Source of the DNA: UBA2943 sp946534895
GTDB lineage: Bacteria; Bacillota; Clostridia; Christensenellales; Aristaeellaceae
NCBI GenBank assembly: GCA_946534895.1
Contig: CAMNDE010000007.1
Span: 13,931-77,930, forward strand
DNA length: 64,000 nt
Direction of reading: 5' to 3'
The notes under the pieces were generated by a model. That model had not been told where the DNA came from and did not search any database. It worked only from the letters and a program-made list of their open reading frames with translations. The stretch's first letter is position 1. The number at the start of each line of letters is the position of its first letter. This document shows, in pieces, positions 34,134 through 42,619 of the stretch. Made by a program: the position numbers and the translations under genes.

Positions 34134-35339
34134 TTATCCGGCCTTGAAATTGTATACCGGCTTCATCACATCCAGCACATCCACCGTGTCCCGGATCACG
34201 TCGATAATGTCCTCCAGCGCCTTGTACGCCATCGGAGCCTCATCCAGCGTCTGTTCTGACACGGAAGTGGAGTAAATGCCGGCCATGGAAGCCCTGTAGG
34301 CTTCAAGATCCAGCGTTTCCGACGCCTTTTTCCTGGACATGATCCGGCCCGCTCCATGAGGTGCCGAATCATTCCACTCCGGGTTTCCGCGCCCGACGGC
34401 GAGCACGGAACCGTCGCGCATATTGATCGGGATCAGCACCCGCTCCCCCGCGTGCGCGGCTATGGCGCCCTTGCGCAGGATCATCTCCTGAACATCGATA
34501 TAGTTGTGAACTGTGTGAAACGCCTCGCACATATGCATGCCGGTCCGCTCCAGCAGGATCTCCGCCATTTTCTCACGGTTTCTGACAGCAAAGCGCTGGC
34601 AGATCTCCACATCATGGAGATAGTCCTGCATATACTCTCCATACAGCCAGCACAGATCCTCCGGCACCGCGGCCGGTCTGTCGGCATATTCCTTTTCCAT
34701 CGCCTTCAGGGCGGCCTGGATCTCGCTGCGCCTTCCCTGCTCCTTATAGGTCCTGATCAGTTCTTCCTTTTGCTGGAAGTATGCTTCCTTTCCCTTGTGC
34801 AGGTCAATGGCAAGCCGCTGATAGATTTCCGCCACCTGCTTCCCGAGATTGCGGCTTCCGGAATGGATCACCAGCCAGAGCGTGCCGTCGGAAGCCCGGT
34901 CAATCTCGATAAAGTGATTGCCGCCGCCCAGCGTGCCCAGAGACCGCTCCAGATAGCGGGAATCCTTCAGTTCCCGGAAACAGCACAGCCCACTCAGGTC
35001 AAAGTGCTCCTGCCTCCCCTCCCAGACCCGCATGCCGGAGGGTATATAGTGCGCCGCTTCATCCACAGCGGCAAAGTCCGCATCCTTTTCGAGCAGTCTC
35101 ACGGCATACATACCGCATCCGATATCCACGCCCACAATATTGGGGCATACCTTGTCCGTCACCGTCATGGTGGTCCCGATGGTGCAGCCCTTTCCGGCAT
35201 GCACGTCCGGCATGATCCGGATACGGCTGTTCTCTGTCAGCGCATAGTCGCACATCCTGCGGATCTGCTCCACGGCTTCCTCTTCCACGACTTTTGCATA
35301 GCATACAGCGGTGGATACTGCTCCCCTGATTTCAAACAT
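34134..35339 (-). CDS. rtcB: RNA ligase RtcB
   Basis: A 401-residue RNA-splicing ligase that joins 2',3'-cyclic phosphate (through 3'-phosphate) and 5'-hydroxyl RNA ends using GTP and Mn2+. Family motifs: M-P-D-V-H-A-G-K-G, G-V-D-I-G-C-G-M, G-G-G-N-H-F-I-E, V-I-H-S-G-S-R-N-L-G and the guanylate-accepting H-G-A-G-R region. The ATG is eight bases behind AAAGGAG; an in-frame GTG three codons earlier overlaps that site. Two WYL genes lie upstream on the same strand, and YcgL-type nucleotidyltransferases follow further up, pointing to stress-induced RNA repair. Confidence 0.94.
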   Translation of the reverse strand: MFEIRGAVSTAVCYAKVVEEEAVEQIRRMCDYALTENSRIRIMPDVHAGKGCTIGTTMTVTDKVCPNIVGVDIGCGMYAVRLLEKDADFAAVDEAAHYIPSGMRVWEGRQEHFDLSGLCCFRELKDSRYLERSLGTLGGGNHFIEIDRASDGTLWLVIHSGSRNLGKQVAEIYQRLAIDLHKGKEAYFQQKEELIRTYKEQGRRSEIQAALKAMEKEYADRPAAVPEDLCWLYGEYMQDYLHDVEICQRFAVRNREKMAEILLERTGMHMCEAFHTVHNYIDVQEMILRKGAIAAHAGERVLIPINMRDGSVLAVGRGNPEWNDSAPHGAGRIMSRKKASETLDLEAYRASMAGIYSTSVSEQTLDEAPMAYKALEDIIDVIRDTVDVLDVMKPVYNFKAG

Positions 35340-35438
35340 GGCCTTCACTCCTTTCCCCGGAATCGTGTTCCGGCCTCATTGCAGTCCCATTGTATGTCTT
35401 CTGTGCATCCCTTTCACGGAAAAAAATCTGCGACCCCG

Positions 35439-36344
35439 TCAGAGGCCGCAGTTTATCTGCTGAAGCAGTCTTTCCCGGATCAGACCGACAAACGCATCCG
35501 GGCCGGTCACGCGCACCATGGGACCGAATGCGAGGATCCGGATCACCATCTCCGTTTCATCCTCCGCGTCATAGACAATGGACATCCCGTACCGGTTCGT
35601 ATCCAGCCGCCAGACCTGTTTTTCAAAGTGCGCAAAGTGCATCAGCACGCGCTCCAGCGCATTCCTGTCATCTGTAAGTTCCAGCTCCACCCGCCGCTTT
35701 TCCGCCTCCGTCTCCTCCACCCCGGACTGCGGGCACATGGCCGGCGCACAGGTTATGATCCGGGCCAGATTCAGGGTGCGCCCGCTCCGTACACCGGAGG
35801 AGATCAGGCGGAACTTGTCGTCCTTTTCCGAATACTCCAGATACTCGGGCCTGACCACCCGGCGGATGGGATTCCCTTTCCGGTTCCGGAACCGGATTTC
35901 CAGCCATGTCCCGTTCCGGACTGACGCGAGAATCAGGCGGAAATTGCGGACGTAGGCTTCGTCTTCATAGGGATCTCCGTCCAGATAGCGGTCAAAGACC
36001 CGGACATCCTCCGGATGAAAGAGCGGTTCCACGCCGGGAAACTCCGGAAGACCTTCCCCGAACAGCCGTACCCTGGGGTCCAGGGCAACCGCTTTCAGCC
36101 AGCGTTTTTCCAGGAGCGTGAGCGGCATGTCCGGCACATTCCGGACCGGAGTGGTCCCGTCCGGGTAAAGCAGCTGCCAGCGCTGCTCCCGAAGCGCGGG
36201 TTCAATCTCCAGAATGCTTTCGCCGAAAGCCCGGTTTCTGACGATCTCCTGCATTTCAGCCGTTCCGACCGGATGATCGCAGGCCGCCTTCAGCACTTCC
36301 GCCACGGCCAGATAATAGGCACTGTAAAGCTCGCTGAAGATCAT
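35439..36344 (-). CDS. WYL-domain protein, C-terminal regulator type
   Basis: A 301-residue WYL-domain protein. The middle part has L-E-I-R-F-R-N-R-K-G-N-P and R-R-V-V-R-P-E-Y-L-E-Y-S-E-K-D-D-K-F-R-L-I, which follows the WYL fold pattern for binding nucleic acid or nucleotide ligands. No clear DNA-binding winged helix is seen at the N-terminus. It overlaps the second WYL gene by four bases and leads to rtcB after about 100 bases. WYL proteins regulate many RNA-repair and defence operons; here the pair probably senses RNA damage. Confidence 0.8.
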   Translation of the reverse strand: MIFSELYSAYYLAVAEVLKAACDHPVGTAEMQEIVRNRAFGESILEIEPALREQRWQLLYPDGTTPVRNVPDMPLTLLEKRWLKAVALDPRVRLFGEGLPEFPGVEPLFHPEDVRVFDRYLDGDPYEDEAYVRNFRLILASVRNGTWLEIRFRNRKGNPIRRVVRPEYLEYSEKDDKFRLISSGVRSGRTLNLARIITCAPAMCPQSGVEETEAEKRRVELELTDDRNALERVLMHFAHFEKQVWRLDTNRYGMSIVYDAEDETEMVIRILAFGPMVRVTGPDAFVGLIRERLLQQINCGL

Positions 36345-37582
36345 CCCTGTTCACCGCCTTCCACGCCGTACTGGGCATACATTTCCCGCACATCGCTCCG
36401 GAAGCGCTCTTCCATGTCCGGATCGGAAAAATGGATTTCCGTGATCCGGCACAGGAAGGTCCTGATCCACGGGATCATTTCACTGGCGTCATACACGTCC
36501 GCCGAAAACCGGCTGTGTTCCGCATCCAGGCGCTCCACGGCACCGCAGCGCTTCTCCCGCTCCAGGCGCTGGGGAATATGCGTTTCATCCGCCGCATGCC
36601 GGATGGTGAACTCCACATGCTCCATCCGCGCACCGGAGCGGCTCTGGGTGCTCACGCCCCACATATGCTTCTCCATGTCTTCCAGCGTCGCGCGGTGGCT
36701 GTCAAAACCTGCGCACACATCCCCCGCCTGCACCGAGACAATATAGTCCAGCCGGAATGATGTGATGCGCTGCATCTCCGGCACATAGGCCATCACATAC
36801 TGACGCCCGTTCTGAACGCTGATCATGATCCGGAGCGGCACAGCCTCCTTTTCCCGCGTGTCCTGCCTGCGCGGCTGGTTCAGCGTCAGCCTGACCATGC
36901 GCTTTTCTCCCATGGCCTCAAGCAGCGAGCACAGCACCTCACTGTCCAGCGCTCCGGTGATATAGTGATGCTTGAAGGCAAACAGATCCCTGTGCGTTTC
37001 GCTCCTGTCCAGCAGAAACGATCCGATCACCCCGCACGGAAACACCTCGGAATAGAAATCCAGCAGGTCTTCCGATATTCCGGAGATCGACTCCCCGCGC
37101 CGGTAATACACGCTTTTCCCGTGCTTTTCCGCAAAAAGCAGGCCTTCCCGCACATACTCCTGAAGCTTTTTGCGGACCGTGGAAAGGTCAAAGGTCCGCG
37201 GCGCCTTGAATTCCCGCAGCTTTTCATCCACCGCCTGGACAATCTCATTCACGCTCAGCGCGGTATCCGGATCATGCAGGATGTCCATCAGAAGAAAATG
37301 CAGCGTCACATCGCCGTCCGTAAAGCTTCTGGTCTTCCAGGCCGCGTACAGCGGATTGTGCCGCGAAAGCCTGCTGTCAATGGAAAGGAAGACATTCTTC
37401 CCGTCGGGCGTGCGCTGAAAGCGCATGTAATCCCCGAGCCAGCTTTCCACCCGCCGCCGCTCATCGTCATAGGAACGTGCGCTCTTTGACGTGTACTCTT
37501 CCCGGCTCTTGAATCCGTACACGTAGAATTCCTTCATATAGGCGCGTATTCGGCCGAAATTCTTGATCCGCTCACTGTACAC
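36341..37582 (-). CDS. WYL-domain transcriptional regulator
   Basis: A 413-residue protein. The N-terminal 180 residues look like winged-helix DNA binding (S-V-N-E-I-V-Q-A-V-D-E-K-L and L-S-T-V-R-K-K-L-Q-E-Y-V-R-E-G-L), and residues about 215-300 form a WYL-type domain (V-R-L-T-L-N-Q, then R-Q-Y-V-M-A-Y, then F-R-L-D-Y-I). Start is GTG, eight bases behind AGGAGG. It is the first gene of the WYL-WYL-rtcB operon, so autoregulation is likely. It faces an opposite-strand gene across a 102-base gap. Confidence 0.82.
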   Translation of the reverse strand: MYSERIKNFGRIRAYMKEFYVYGFKSREEYTSKSARSYDDERRRVESWLGDYMRFQRTPDGKNVFLSIDSRLSRHNPLYAAWKTRSFTDGDVTLHFLLMDILHDPDTALSVNEIVQAVDEKLREFKAPRTFDLSTVRKKLQEYVREGLLFAEKHGKSVYYRRGESISGISEDLLDFYSEVFPCGVIGSFLLDRSETHRDLFAFKHHYITGALDSEVLCSLLEAMGEKRMVRLTLNQPRRQDTREKEAVPLRIMISVQNGRQYVMAYVPEMQRITSFRLDYIVSVQAGDVCAGFDSHRATLEDMEKHMWGVSTQSRSGARMEHVEFTIRHAADETHIPQRLEREKRCGAVERLDAEHSRFSADVYDASEMIPWIRTFLCRITEIHFSDPDMEERFRSDVREMYAQYGVEGGEQG

Positions 37583-37684
37583 AGCACATTCCTCCTTTCC
37601 CCGCTCCGGCGGGATCCGCTGAGCCTTCCGTGTATTCTATTTAGCCGCTGAAAGTCATATAATGCATGCAGGAGGTGACTGCCC

Positions 37685-38677
37685 ATGCCCCTTGAAAACG
37701 CTCCGCTCATCCAGTGCCTCAAACGTTTCACCGGTCCTGACGTTCCGGCTTTTGCCCCATCGGAGGAAGAAATCGATCCCCCGTTCTGGCGCGTATCCTC
37801 CCCGCCGCCCGGCCGGCAGCTGCCCGGCAGCGGGCTTGCCCGGCATTCCATGCTGCTGGTGGGTGAAGGCTGCAACCGCATGTTCCTGGTGCACCAGGGC
37901 CGGATCATCTGGACCTTCTGTGCCGGAAAAGGCTGGGAATACGATGACGTATGGATGCTTTCCAGCGGAAACATCCTTTTCTCGCGCATGGCCTGGGCCG
38001 CGCTGATCTCCCCGGAAAAGAAAGTTCTCTGGCGCATGGATGCCCCAGAGGGCACGGAAATCCACACCGTCCAGCCCATCGGCCGGGACAGGGTGCTCCT
38101 GGTGCTCAATGACTATCCGCCCCAGGCAATGCTGGTGGATATACACACAGGGCAGGTGCTCATGCGCCACGCCCTGGAGTATGACCCGGCCATGAGCGTG
38201 CACGCCCAGTGCCGGCGCTTCCGCATGACCGCCCAGGGCACGTATCTCGCTCCCTATCTGGGACTGGGCAAAGTGGTGGAATATGACGCACAGTTCCGTC
38301 CCATATGGACGTATGAAGTCGGCAAGCCCTGGGCTGCCGTACGCCTGAAAAACGGGAACACGCTCATCAGCGACGAGGATTCCGGTGCCCACATCGAGGT
38401 GAGCCCGGACAAAAAGACAGTCTGGTCCATCTCGCTCAGCGAGCTCCCGGAAGCGTACCGCCTGCACGATTCCCAGACCTGCACGCGCCTGGATAACGGG
38501 AACCTGATTCTCTGTTCACGCGGCAATAACGGTCTCGCGCCGCAGATGCTGGAAATCACCAGGGACAAGCAGGTGGTCTGGGTCTTTGACGACTGGTCCG
38601 AAATCGGGCCGGTCACTGCCGTGCAGGTGCTTACCGAGCGCGGCATTCCCGAACTTCCCGGGCAGCTGGAGCGCTAG
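37685..38677 (+). CDS. Beta-propeller-like protein of unknown function
   Basis: A 330-residue cytoplasmic protein. Repeats such as V-W-M-L-S-S-G-N-I-L-F-S, V-R-L-K-N-G-N-T-L-I-S and T-R-L-D-N-G-N-L-I-L-C-S, each followed by a short W-containing strand, indicate a propeller of about six PQQ-like blades. No catalytic residue can be named. AGGAGGTGACT is a very strong ribosome-binding site, with TATAAT at 37658-37663 just upstream. It is the only gene here that ends in TAG. It splits the RNA-repair operon from the nucleotidyltransferase genes. Confidence 0.7.
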   Translation: MPLENAPLIQCLKRFTGPDVPAFAPSEEEIDPPFWRVSSPPPGRQLPGSGLARHSMLLVGEGCNRMFLVHQGRIIWTFCAGKGWEYDDVWMLSSGNILFSRMAWAALISPEKKVLWRMDAPEGTEIHTVQPIGRDRVLLVLNDYPPQAMLVDIHTGQVLMRHALEYDPAMSVHAQCRRFRMTAQGTYLAPYLGLGKVVEYDAQFRPIWTYEVGKPWAAVRLKNGNTLISDEDSGAHIEVSPDKKTVWSISLSELPEAYRLHDSQTCTRLDNGNLILCSRGNNGLAPQMLEITRDKQVVWVFDDWSEIGPVTAVQVLTERGIPELPGQLER

Positions 38678-38700
38678 GCTTCTTTCTGAGTCATTCCGCA

Positions 38701-38733
38701 AAAAGGTGCAGTCATTTCCCGGCTGCACCTTTT
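38701..38733. terminator. Bidirectional terminator
   Basis: AAAAGGTGCAG pairs with CTGCACCTTTT between convergent genes, giving U-rich ends on both strands. Confidence 0.85.
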
Positions 38734-38754
38734 CGTATGCCCTGTCCGCCGCGC

Positions 38755-39108
38755 TCAGTCTTCCGGTCCATCCAGGCGTTCAATATCGAAAGGCGCGTTG
38801 GTGATGAACAGGAACGTACAGTCCTCCAGCGCCGTGGCACCGTGATCCATGGCGACACCGGCCGGGAACCAAACAAACTCACCCTTCCTGACAATCCCCA
38901 GACTGGTCTCCATGGACCCCTCAATAATATACATGCCATGGGCACAGCTGTGTCTGTGCCAGCCCATCCGGTATCCCCGCGGATAGAAGGATACATTGAC
39001 CAGCATGCCTGTCTTCGGCTCCGTGACCATGGCCTTGTCCAGATGTCCCCCGCCCAGGTCGGTCCAGGGCATTTCACTGATATGGTAGATACCCGCCTTG
39101 TCTGTCAT
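38755..39108 (-). CDS. Small cupin protein
   Basis: A 117-residue single cupin. Motif 1 is W-H-R-H-S-C-A-H-G-M-Y-I-I-E-G with the metal-binding histidines, and motif 2 is P-A-G-V-A-M-D-H-G. The start was set at M-T-D-K-A-G behind AAAGG rather than at an upstream in-frame start. It follows the UroD-like gene by 35 bases. The ligand is unknown. Confidence 0.8.
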   Translation of the reverse strand: MTDKAGIYHISEMPWTDLGGGHLDKAMVTEPKTGMLVNVSFYPRGYRMGWHRHSCAHGMYIIEGSMETSLGIVRKGEFVWFPAGVAMDHGATALEDCTFLFITNAPFDIERLDGPED

Positions 39109-39143
39109 ATTCTGTCCTTTCTCTCTGCACAGCAATTCCTGTC

Positions 39144-40109
39144 TCACGCGTGCCTGCCGTAGTCTTCGCAGGCCTCCATTACCCAGCGCAGGTGTTCCGG
39201 CGGCGTATCGCCCTGCACAGAGCAGTCCGCGCTCAGAATCAGTCTGCGCTCTCCCGCGCGCTCCAGCAGTTCCCGCGTATATGCCTTGATCTGTTTCTCA
39301 CTGCCCCAGTGCAGGATACCGCAGGGACGGTTGTCAAACCCGCCCATCAGCGTGGACTGGCTGTCAAAGAAGCTTCTGCCCTGATACAGGCCCAGATCCA
39401 CCTCAATATGGCTGGCCCAGTTCACCACTTCGCACGCATGCCGCCGCCACACATCCATGCGGTTCGGGATTCCGCGCCATGCGCACAGGTGCAGCACCGT
39501 GAACGGGAACAGTTCCCTGGCCCGGCAGATTTCCCGGTCATCCCAGGCTTCCAGCTCCGCCGCATACTCCGCACGGGTGTAGCGGTCAATCTCATTGTTC
39601 TGAAGCGAGAGAAAGATGCCGTCCAGCCCGGCTTCGGCTGACAGGCGCTCCATCAGCAGGAAATTGTCCTGCTCAATCACCTGCATGGCATGGTGCACTG
39701 CATCGGGATGCTCTTTCAGCAGATGCATGACCAGGAATTCACTGCCTGTGCTGTGCTTGATGGTGGAATAGGGCGTGAAGATCATGTAGGTGACTGCCGT
39801 CTCCCCCTTCAGTCCTTCCACAATGCGGCGTGCCCGGTCCACCTGGCCCTCGATATACCAGTCATGGGCACTGTGCGGGCGCAGCGAGGCCAGCACATCC
39901 GGATCACTCAGGTCTGTATGCCCGCAGTCAAACTGCATGAACCCATCCGTTTCCACGCACAGCATGTCCATGCGTGCTTCCCGGGCCCAGGCCACCTGGT
40001 CTGCCACCGTATTATCCCTCTGGTCCGGAAAATGCGTATACCAGGAAGTCGGCACCCTGTCCACCTTTTCACCCTGAATGGCACAGCGAATCCGTTCCCT
40101 GCTGTTCAT
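39144..40109 (-). CDS. Uroporphyrinogen decarboxylase-family protein
   Basis: A 321-residue protein of the URO-D superfamily, which contains both heme-pathway decarboxylases and corrinoid methyltransferases such as MtaA. The N-terminus M-N-S-R-E-R-I-R-C-A-I-Q-G-E-K-V-D-R-V-P is a family hallmark. The heme-pathway active-site arginine stretch is not obvious, so a methyltransferase-like or other role is more likely. The ATG follows AGGAAAG. It precedes the cupin gene in the same direction. Confidence 0.75.
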   Translation of the reverse strand: MNSRERIRCAIQGEKVDRVPTSWYTHFPDQRDNTVADQVAWAREARMDMLCVETDGFMQFDCGHTDLSDPDVLASLRPHSAHDWYIEGQVDRARRIVEGLKGETAVTYMIFTPYSTIKHSTGSEFLVMHLLKEHPDAVHHAMQVIEQDNFLLMERLSAEAGLDGIFLSLQNNEIDRYTRAEYAAELEAWDDREICRARELFPFTVLHLCAWRGIPNRMDVWRRHACEVVNWASHIEVDLGLYQGRSFFDSQSTLMGGFDNRPCGILHWGSEKQIKAYTRELLERAGERRLILSADCSVQGDTPPEHLRWVMEACEDYGRHA

Positions 40110-40245
40110 TTCTTTCCTTCTTTCCGCGGCATCCTTTCCTGCCGCTGTCTTTCCAGAATTGTCAGACGCCGGGATCATGCATGCACTGTGCGGCATGTTC
40201 CCGGCATCGGCTGTTTTATTTGCCCGTATCATGTATTCCCTTTAT

Positions 40246-41016
40246 TCATTCCATCCGGAGGCCGACTGCCTCCGCAAAACACCGGTTGATCGCCCGGCTG
40301 TCCCTGGGCGGCTCGTCATGAAGTCCGTGACAGATGGCTTTCTGACGGTCCAGCTCACTGCGGATATAGGACTGGACAAGGGGGATATGCGGGTTTTCTT
40401 CGTTTTCCACTGTCACCTTTTTTCTCTCCAGCAGTTCCTCAATCGCTGCACGCAGATCATCAGGCATCTCCATTTTCATCAGTTCACTGAACAGCATGGG
40501 CGGCGCCTCATGATACCGCTCAATATAATTGGCGCACAGCAGCGGCCGCAGCGCATAGAAGTATTTCTTGTACTTCACGGTTTCGCCTGTCAGATACCGG
40601 AACCAGGTATTGGTGGCAATGCCGCAGTAGTGGTTGATCGCGCTCTTCTCGCAGAAGTAATCCCTGCACACCCAGGCAATCCCGTCCCATTCCGGCGTCG
40701 TATGATAGACAACCGGGGAATTCATCCATTCGAAAGGCGTGGCATTCCCGTTCAGGCACAGCGACATGAACTTTTTCAGGTCCCAGCCGTTGATATCCAG
40801 CACATCATCCAGTTTCCATTCGATCACGTCCTTCGACTCGTTCACCTTGAGATATTCCGTGATCGGACGCACATACACAAACCTCACATCATAATCACTG
40901 TCCGGAGAAGAAAAGCCCCAAGCACGGCTGCCGGATTCGACAGCATGAAGAATTCTGACGCCTTTCTGTCCTTCGATCTGTTTCAGTTCACTTCTGATGC
41001 TCTCCGTGATTTCCAT
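40246..41016 (-). CDS. YcgL-type nucleotidyltransferase (first)
   Basis: A 256-residue nucleotidyltransferase of the pol-beta superfamily. The active site is G29-S30 followed by D41-x-D43 (V-E-S-G-S-R-A-W-G-F-x-S-P-D-S-D-Y-D-V), with R-F-V-Y-V-R-P after it. From memory, YcgL-type enzymes (COG3541) have been linked by gene neighbourhood to RNA repair with ligases such as RtcB. It follows the second nucleotidyltransferase on the same strand after 43 bases. Its substrate (RNA 3' end, tRNA or protein) is unknown. Confidence 0.8.
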   Translation of the reverse strand: MEITESIRSELKQIEGQKGVRILHAVESGSRAWGFSSPDSDYDVRFVYVRPITEYLKVNESKDVIEWKLDDVLDINGWDLKKFMSLCLNGNATPFEWMNSPVVYHTTPEWDGIAWVCRDYFCEKSAINHYCGIATNTWFRYLTGETVKYKKYFYALRPLLCANYIERYHEAPPMLFSELMKMEMPDDLRAAIEELLERKKVTVENEENPHIPLVQSYIRSELDRQKAICHGLHDEPPRDSRAINRCFAEAVGLRME

Positions 41017-41059
41017 GCATTCCGCCTCCCTTTATTCTGAATTCCTCTGTCCGTTTCCA

Positions 41060-42091
41060 TTATCTTTCCATTTCATCCAGCATTACGGCATACCGGTTGA
41101 CGTGTTCCACAAACGCGCCGATCCTGCCCATATCCGGCTGATCCGGCAGGCTTGTCTTTTCGGCCGCCTCCTGAAATTTCCGCTCATACATGTCCAGGAT
41201 TTCCCAGAATTCCGGATTCAGGTTTCCATCTTCCTGCATATAATCGCCGCTCCGGATCTTCAGGAGCAGCGGCAGTTCCTCCTGCCTGCAGATAATGATC
41301 CTGTGCTTTTCCATGATATCCGTTCCGGCCATCAGCAGCCGGATCAGATGCATGGCATGCTTGTTCAGGTGATTGGCATCCTTCGGATGCTCTCTTCTGC
41401 CGACCCTGTCATAGTCGCGCACCACGCTGCGCAGAACATCCATCTGACTGCAGTAATCCCGAAGCGGTATATGCTGCCACCTGGCGTCCACAAAAATCTC
41501 CATTTCCATTCCCGGCGTGACAGCCTGATCCAGATACAGCCGGGCATTCCCCATGCCGGGCTTAAGATTCTTCTGATTGAACTCATCCATGGCGTTCTGC
41601 ACGGAACTGAGGATATGCCTTTCCCTGTCCCTTTGTGGAAGCGCATCCCGGGCGAGTGCATTCTGAAGACGTCTGAGCTGGGCATTGGCATATCCGCCAT
41701 AGGACCGGATCGCACGCTTTGACAGAAACAGACCCTGATTCTCCAGCAGCTCCGCGCCGAGGGGGGACATGATCATGTACTTCTCCCTGGGCAGCCCCAG
41801 AATCTCGCAGCTGTTCGGATTGCATTCCAGCAGAAGCCTTACAAGCTTATTGAACCCGTACACCACAGTATCCGTGTGATCATCCACATACTGCTCGAAC
41901 TCTGTAAGGCCAAGCAGATCGGACGACCGCTGCAGCGCCACGCCCCGGAAATCCACATCACTGCCTTCCCGGTTGGTGCCGTATCCATAACTGCCCGACA
42001 GACCCAGGAGCATGATCCTGCTGCCGAGATGTTCGTTTTCCCTGAGAAAATCATATTCGGGCATTTCAATCAGCTTATGAAAATCCGTCAT
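41060..42091 (-). CDS. YcgL-type nucleotidyltransferase (second)
   Basis: A 343-residue nucleotidyltransferase. The active-site pattern is L-G-L-S-G-S-Y-G-Y-G-T-N-R-E-G-S-D-V-D-F-R-G (G33-S34, D45, D47). It is longer than its neighbour and shares only the catalytic core with it, so the pair is not a recent duplication. AAAGGG precedes the ATG. Together with rtcB and the WYL regulators a few kilobases away it suggests an RNA end-processing and sealing toolkit. Confidence 0.8.
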   Translation of the reverse strand: MTDFHKLIEMPEYDFLRENEHLGSRIMLLGLSGSYGYGTNREGSDVDFRGVALQRSSDLLGLTEFEQYVDDHTDTVVYGFNKLVRLLLECNPNSCEILGLPREKYMIMSPLGAELLENQGLFLSKRAIRSYGGYANAQLRRLQNALARDALPQRDRERHILSSVQNAMDEFNQKNLKPGMGNARLYLDQAVTPGMEMEIFVDARWQHIPLRDYCSQMDVLRSVVRDYDRVGRREHPKDANHLNKHAMHLIRLLMAGTDIMEKHRIIICRQEELPLLLKIRSGDYMQEDGNLNPEFWEILDMYERKFQEAAEKTSLPDQPDMGRIGAFVEHVNRYAVMLDEMER

Positions 42092-42230
42092 ATGTCACGC
42101 CCTTTCCACCGGTTTTCCCTTTTCCGGAATCCCCGTTTTCTATTCATGTTCTGTTTTCTGTGTCACCATTGTATAACAATTCCGGCTTTCTATCCATGCC
42201 TGATTCCTTCTGAGCATAAAAATGTGCTGT

Positions 42231-42246
42231 ATGAAACCGGTTTCAT
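42231..42246. promoter_or_regulatory. Perfect palindrome resembling a LacI/CcpA operator
   Basis: ATGAAACCGGTTTCAT is a perfect 16-base inverted repeat and fits the catabolite-responsive consensus WTGNAANCGNWNNCW. It lies about 140 bases upstream of the second nucleotidyltransferase gene. Confidence 0.5.
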
Positions 42247-42278
42247 TTTCAGGCAGCATGACCGCAGTCCTGTTCCCG

Positions 42279-42294
42279 GGATGCGTCTGCATCC
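42279..42294. repeat. Second copy of the 16-base hairpin GGATGCGTCTGCATCC
   Basis: It is identical, in the same orientation, to bases 34104-34119 inside the rtcB terminator. Six base pairs close a GTCT loop. Confidence 0.7.
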
Positions 42295-42468
42295 ATCCCG
42301 GCTGCTGAGAAGGAGCACCTGACAGACAGCACCCGAAAATTACGTTCACTCATGAAAAAACGGACGCGTGCATGTAACACGCAGGATCCTGGTGTGCTTC
42401 GTCAATCATCAGAGGAAGAGGACGGTGTATCCTTTCGTTCCGACGCTCATCACAGCTTTCACAAATGC

Positions 42469-42520
42469 AGACAGCCTCCCGGATACAGTAATCAAATCCA
42501 TTGTATCTGAGAGGCTGTCT
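42469..42520. terminator. Long hairpin downstream of the YbjN-like gene
   Basis: AGACAGCCTC pairs with GAGGCTGTCT, and an inner GATACAGT pairs with ATTGTATC. It lies about 100 bases beyond the end of the minus-strand AAA/YbjN operon; T runs are weak, so it may end or stabilise that message. Confidence 0.5.
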
Positions 42521-42619
42521 GTTCAAAGACAACGGTTCACTTACGCATACGTTCTGTTCATTTGGACATTGTTTTCACGGCAGTCTTTCCGCCTTCGCAG
42601 CTTACCCGGGAACCGCCCC

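Larger units (their letters stand above)
42092..42619. other. Gene-free spacer between the two islands
   Basis: This 528-base stretch is more AT-rich than its neighbours. It holds a perfect 16-base palindrome, a copy of the 16-base hairpin also found beside rtcB, and a larger hairpin, listed separately. The short open frames on the minus strand lack ribosome-binding sites and look like chance. Confidence 0.6.

Noticed and set aside
42469..42520. Possible tRNA or structured RNA gene
   Set aside because: The hairpin has no cloverleaf, no TTCGA-type arm and no CCA end; a terminator-like role fits better.
42140..42532. Two short minus-strand open frames in the 528-base spacer
   Set aside because: They lack ribosome-binding sites, and one runs through a long hairpin.
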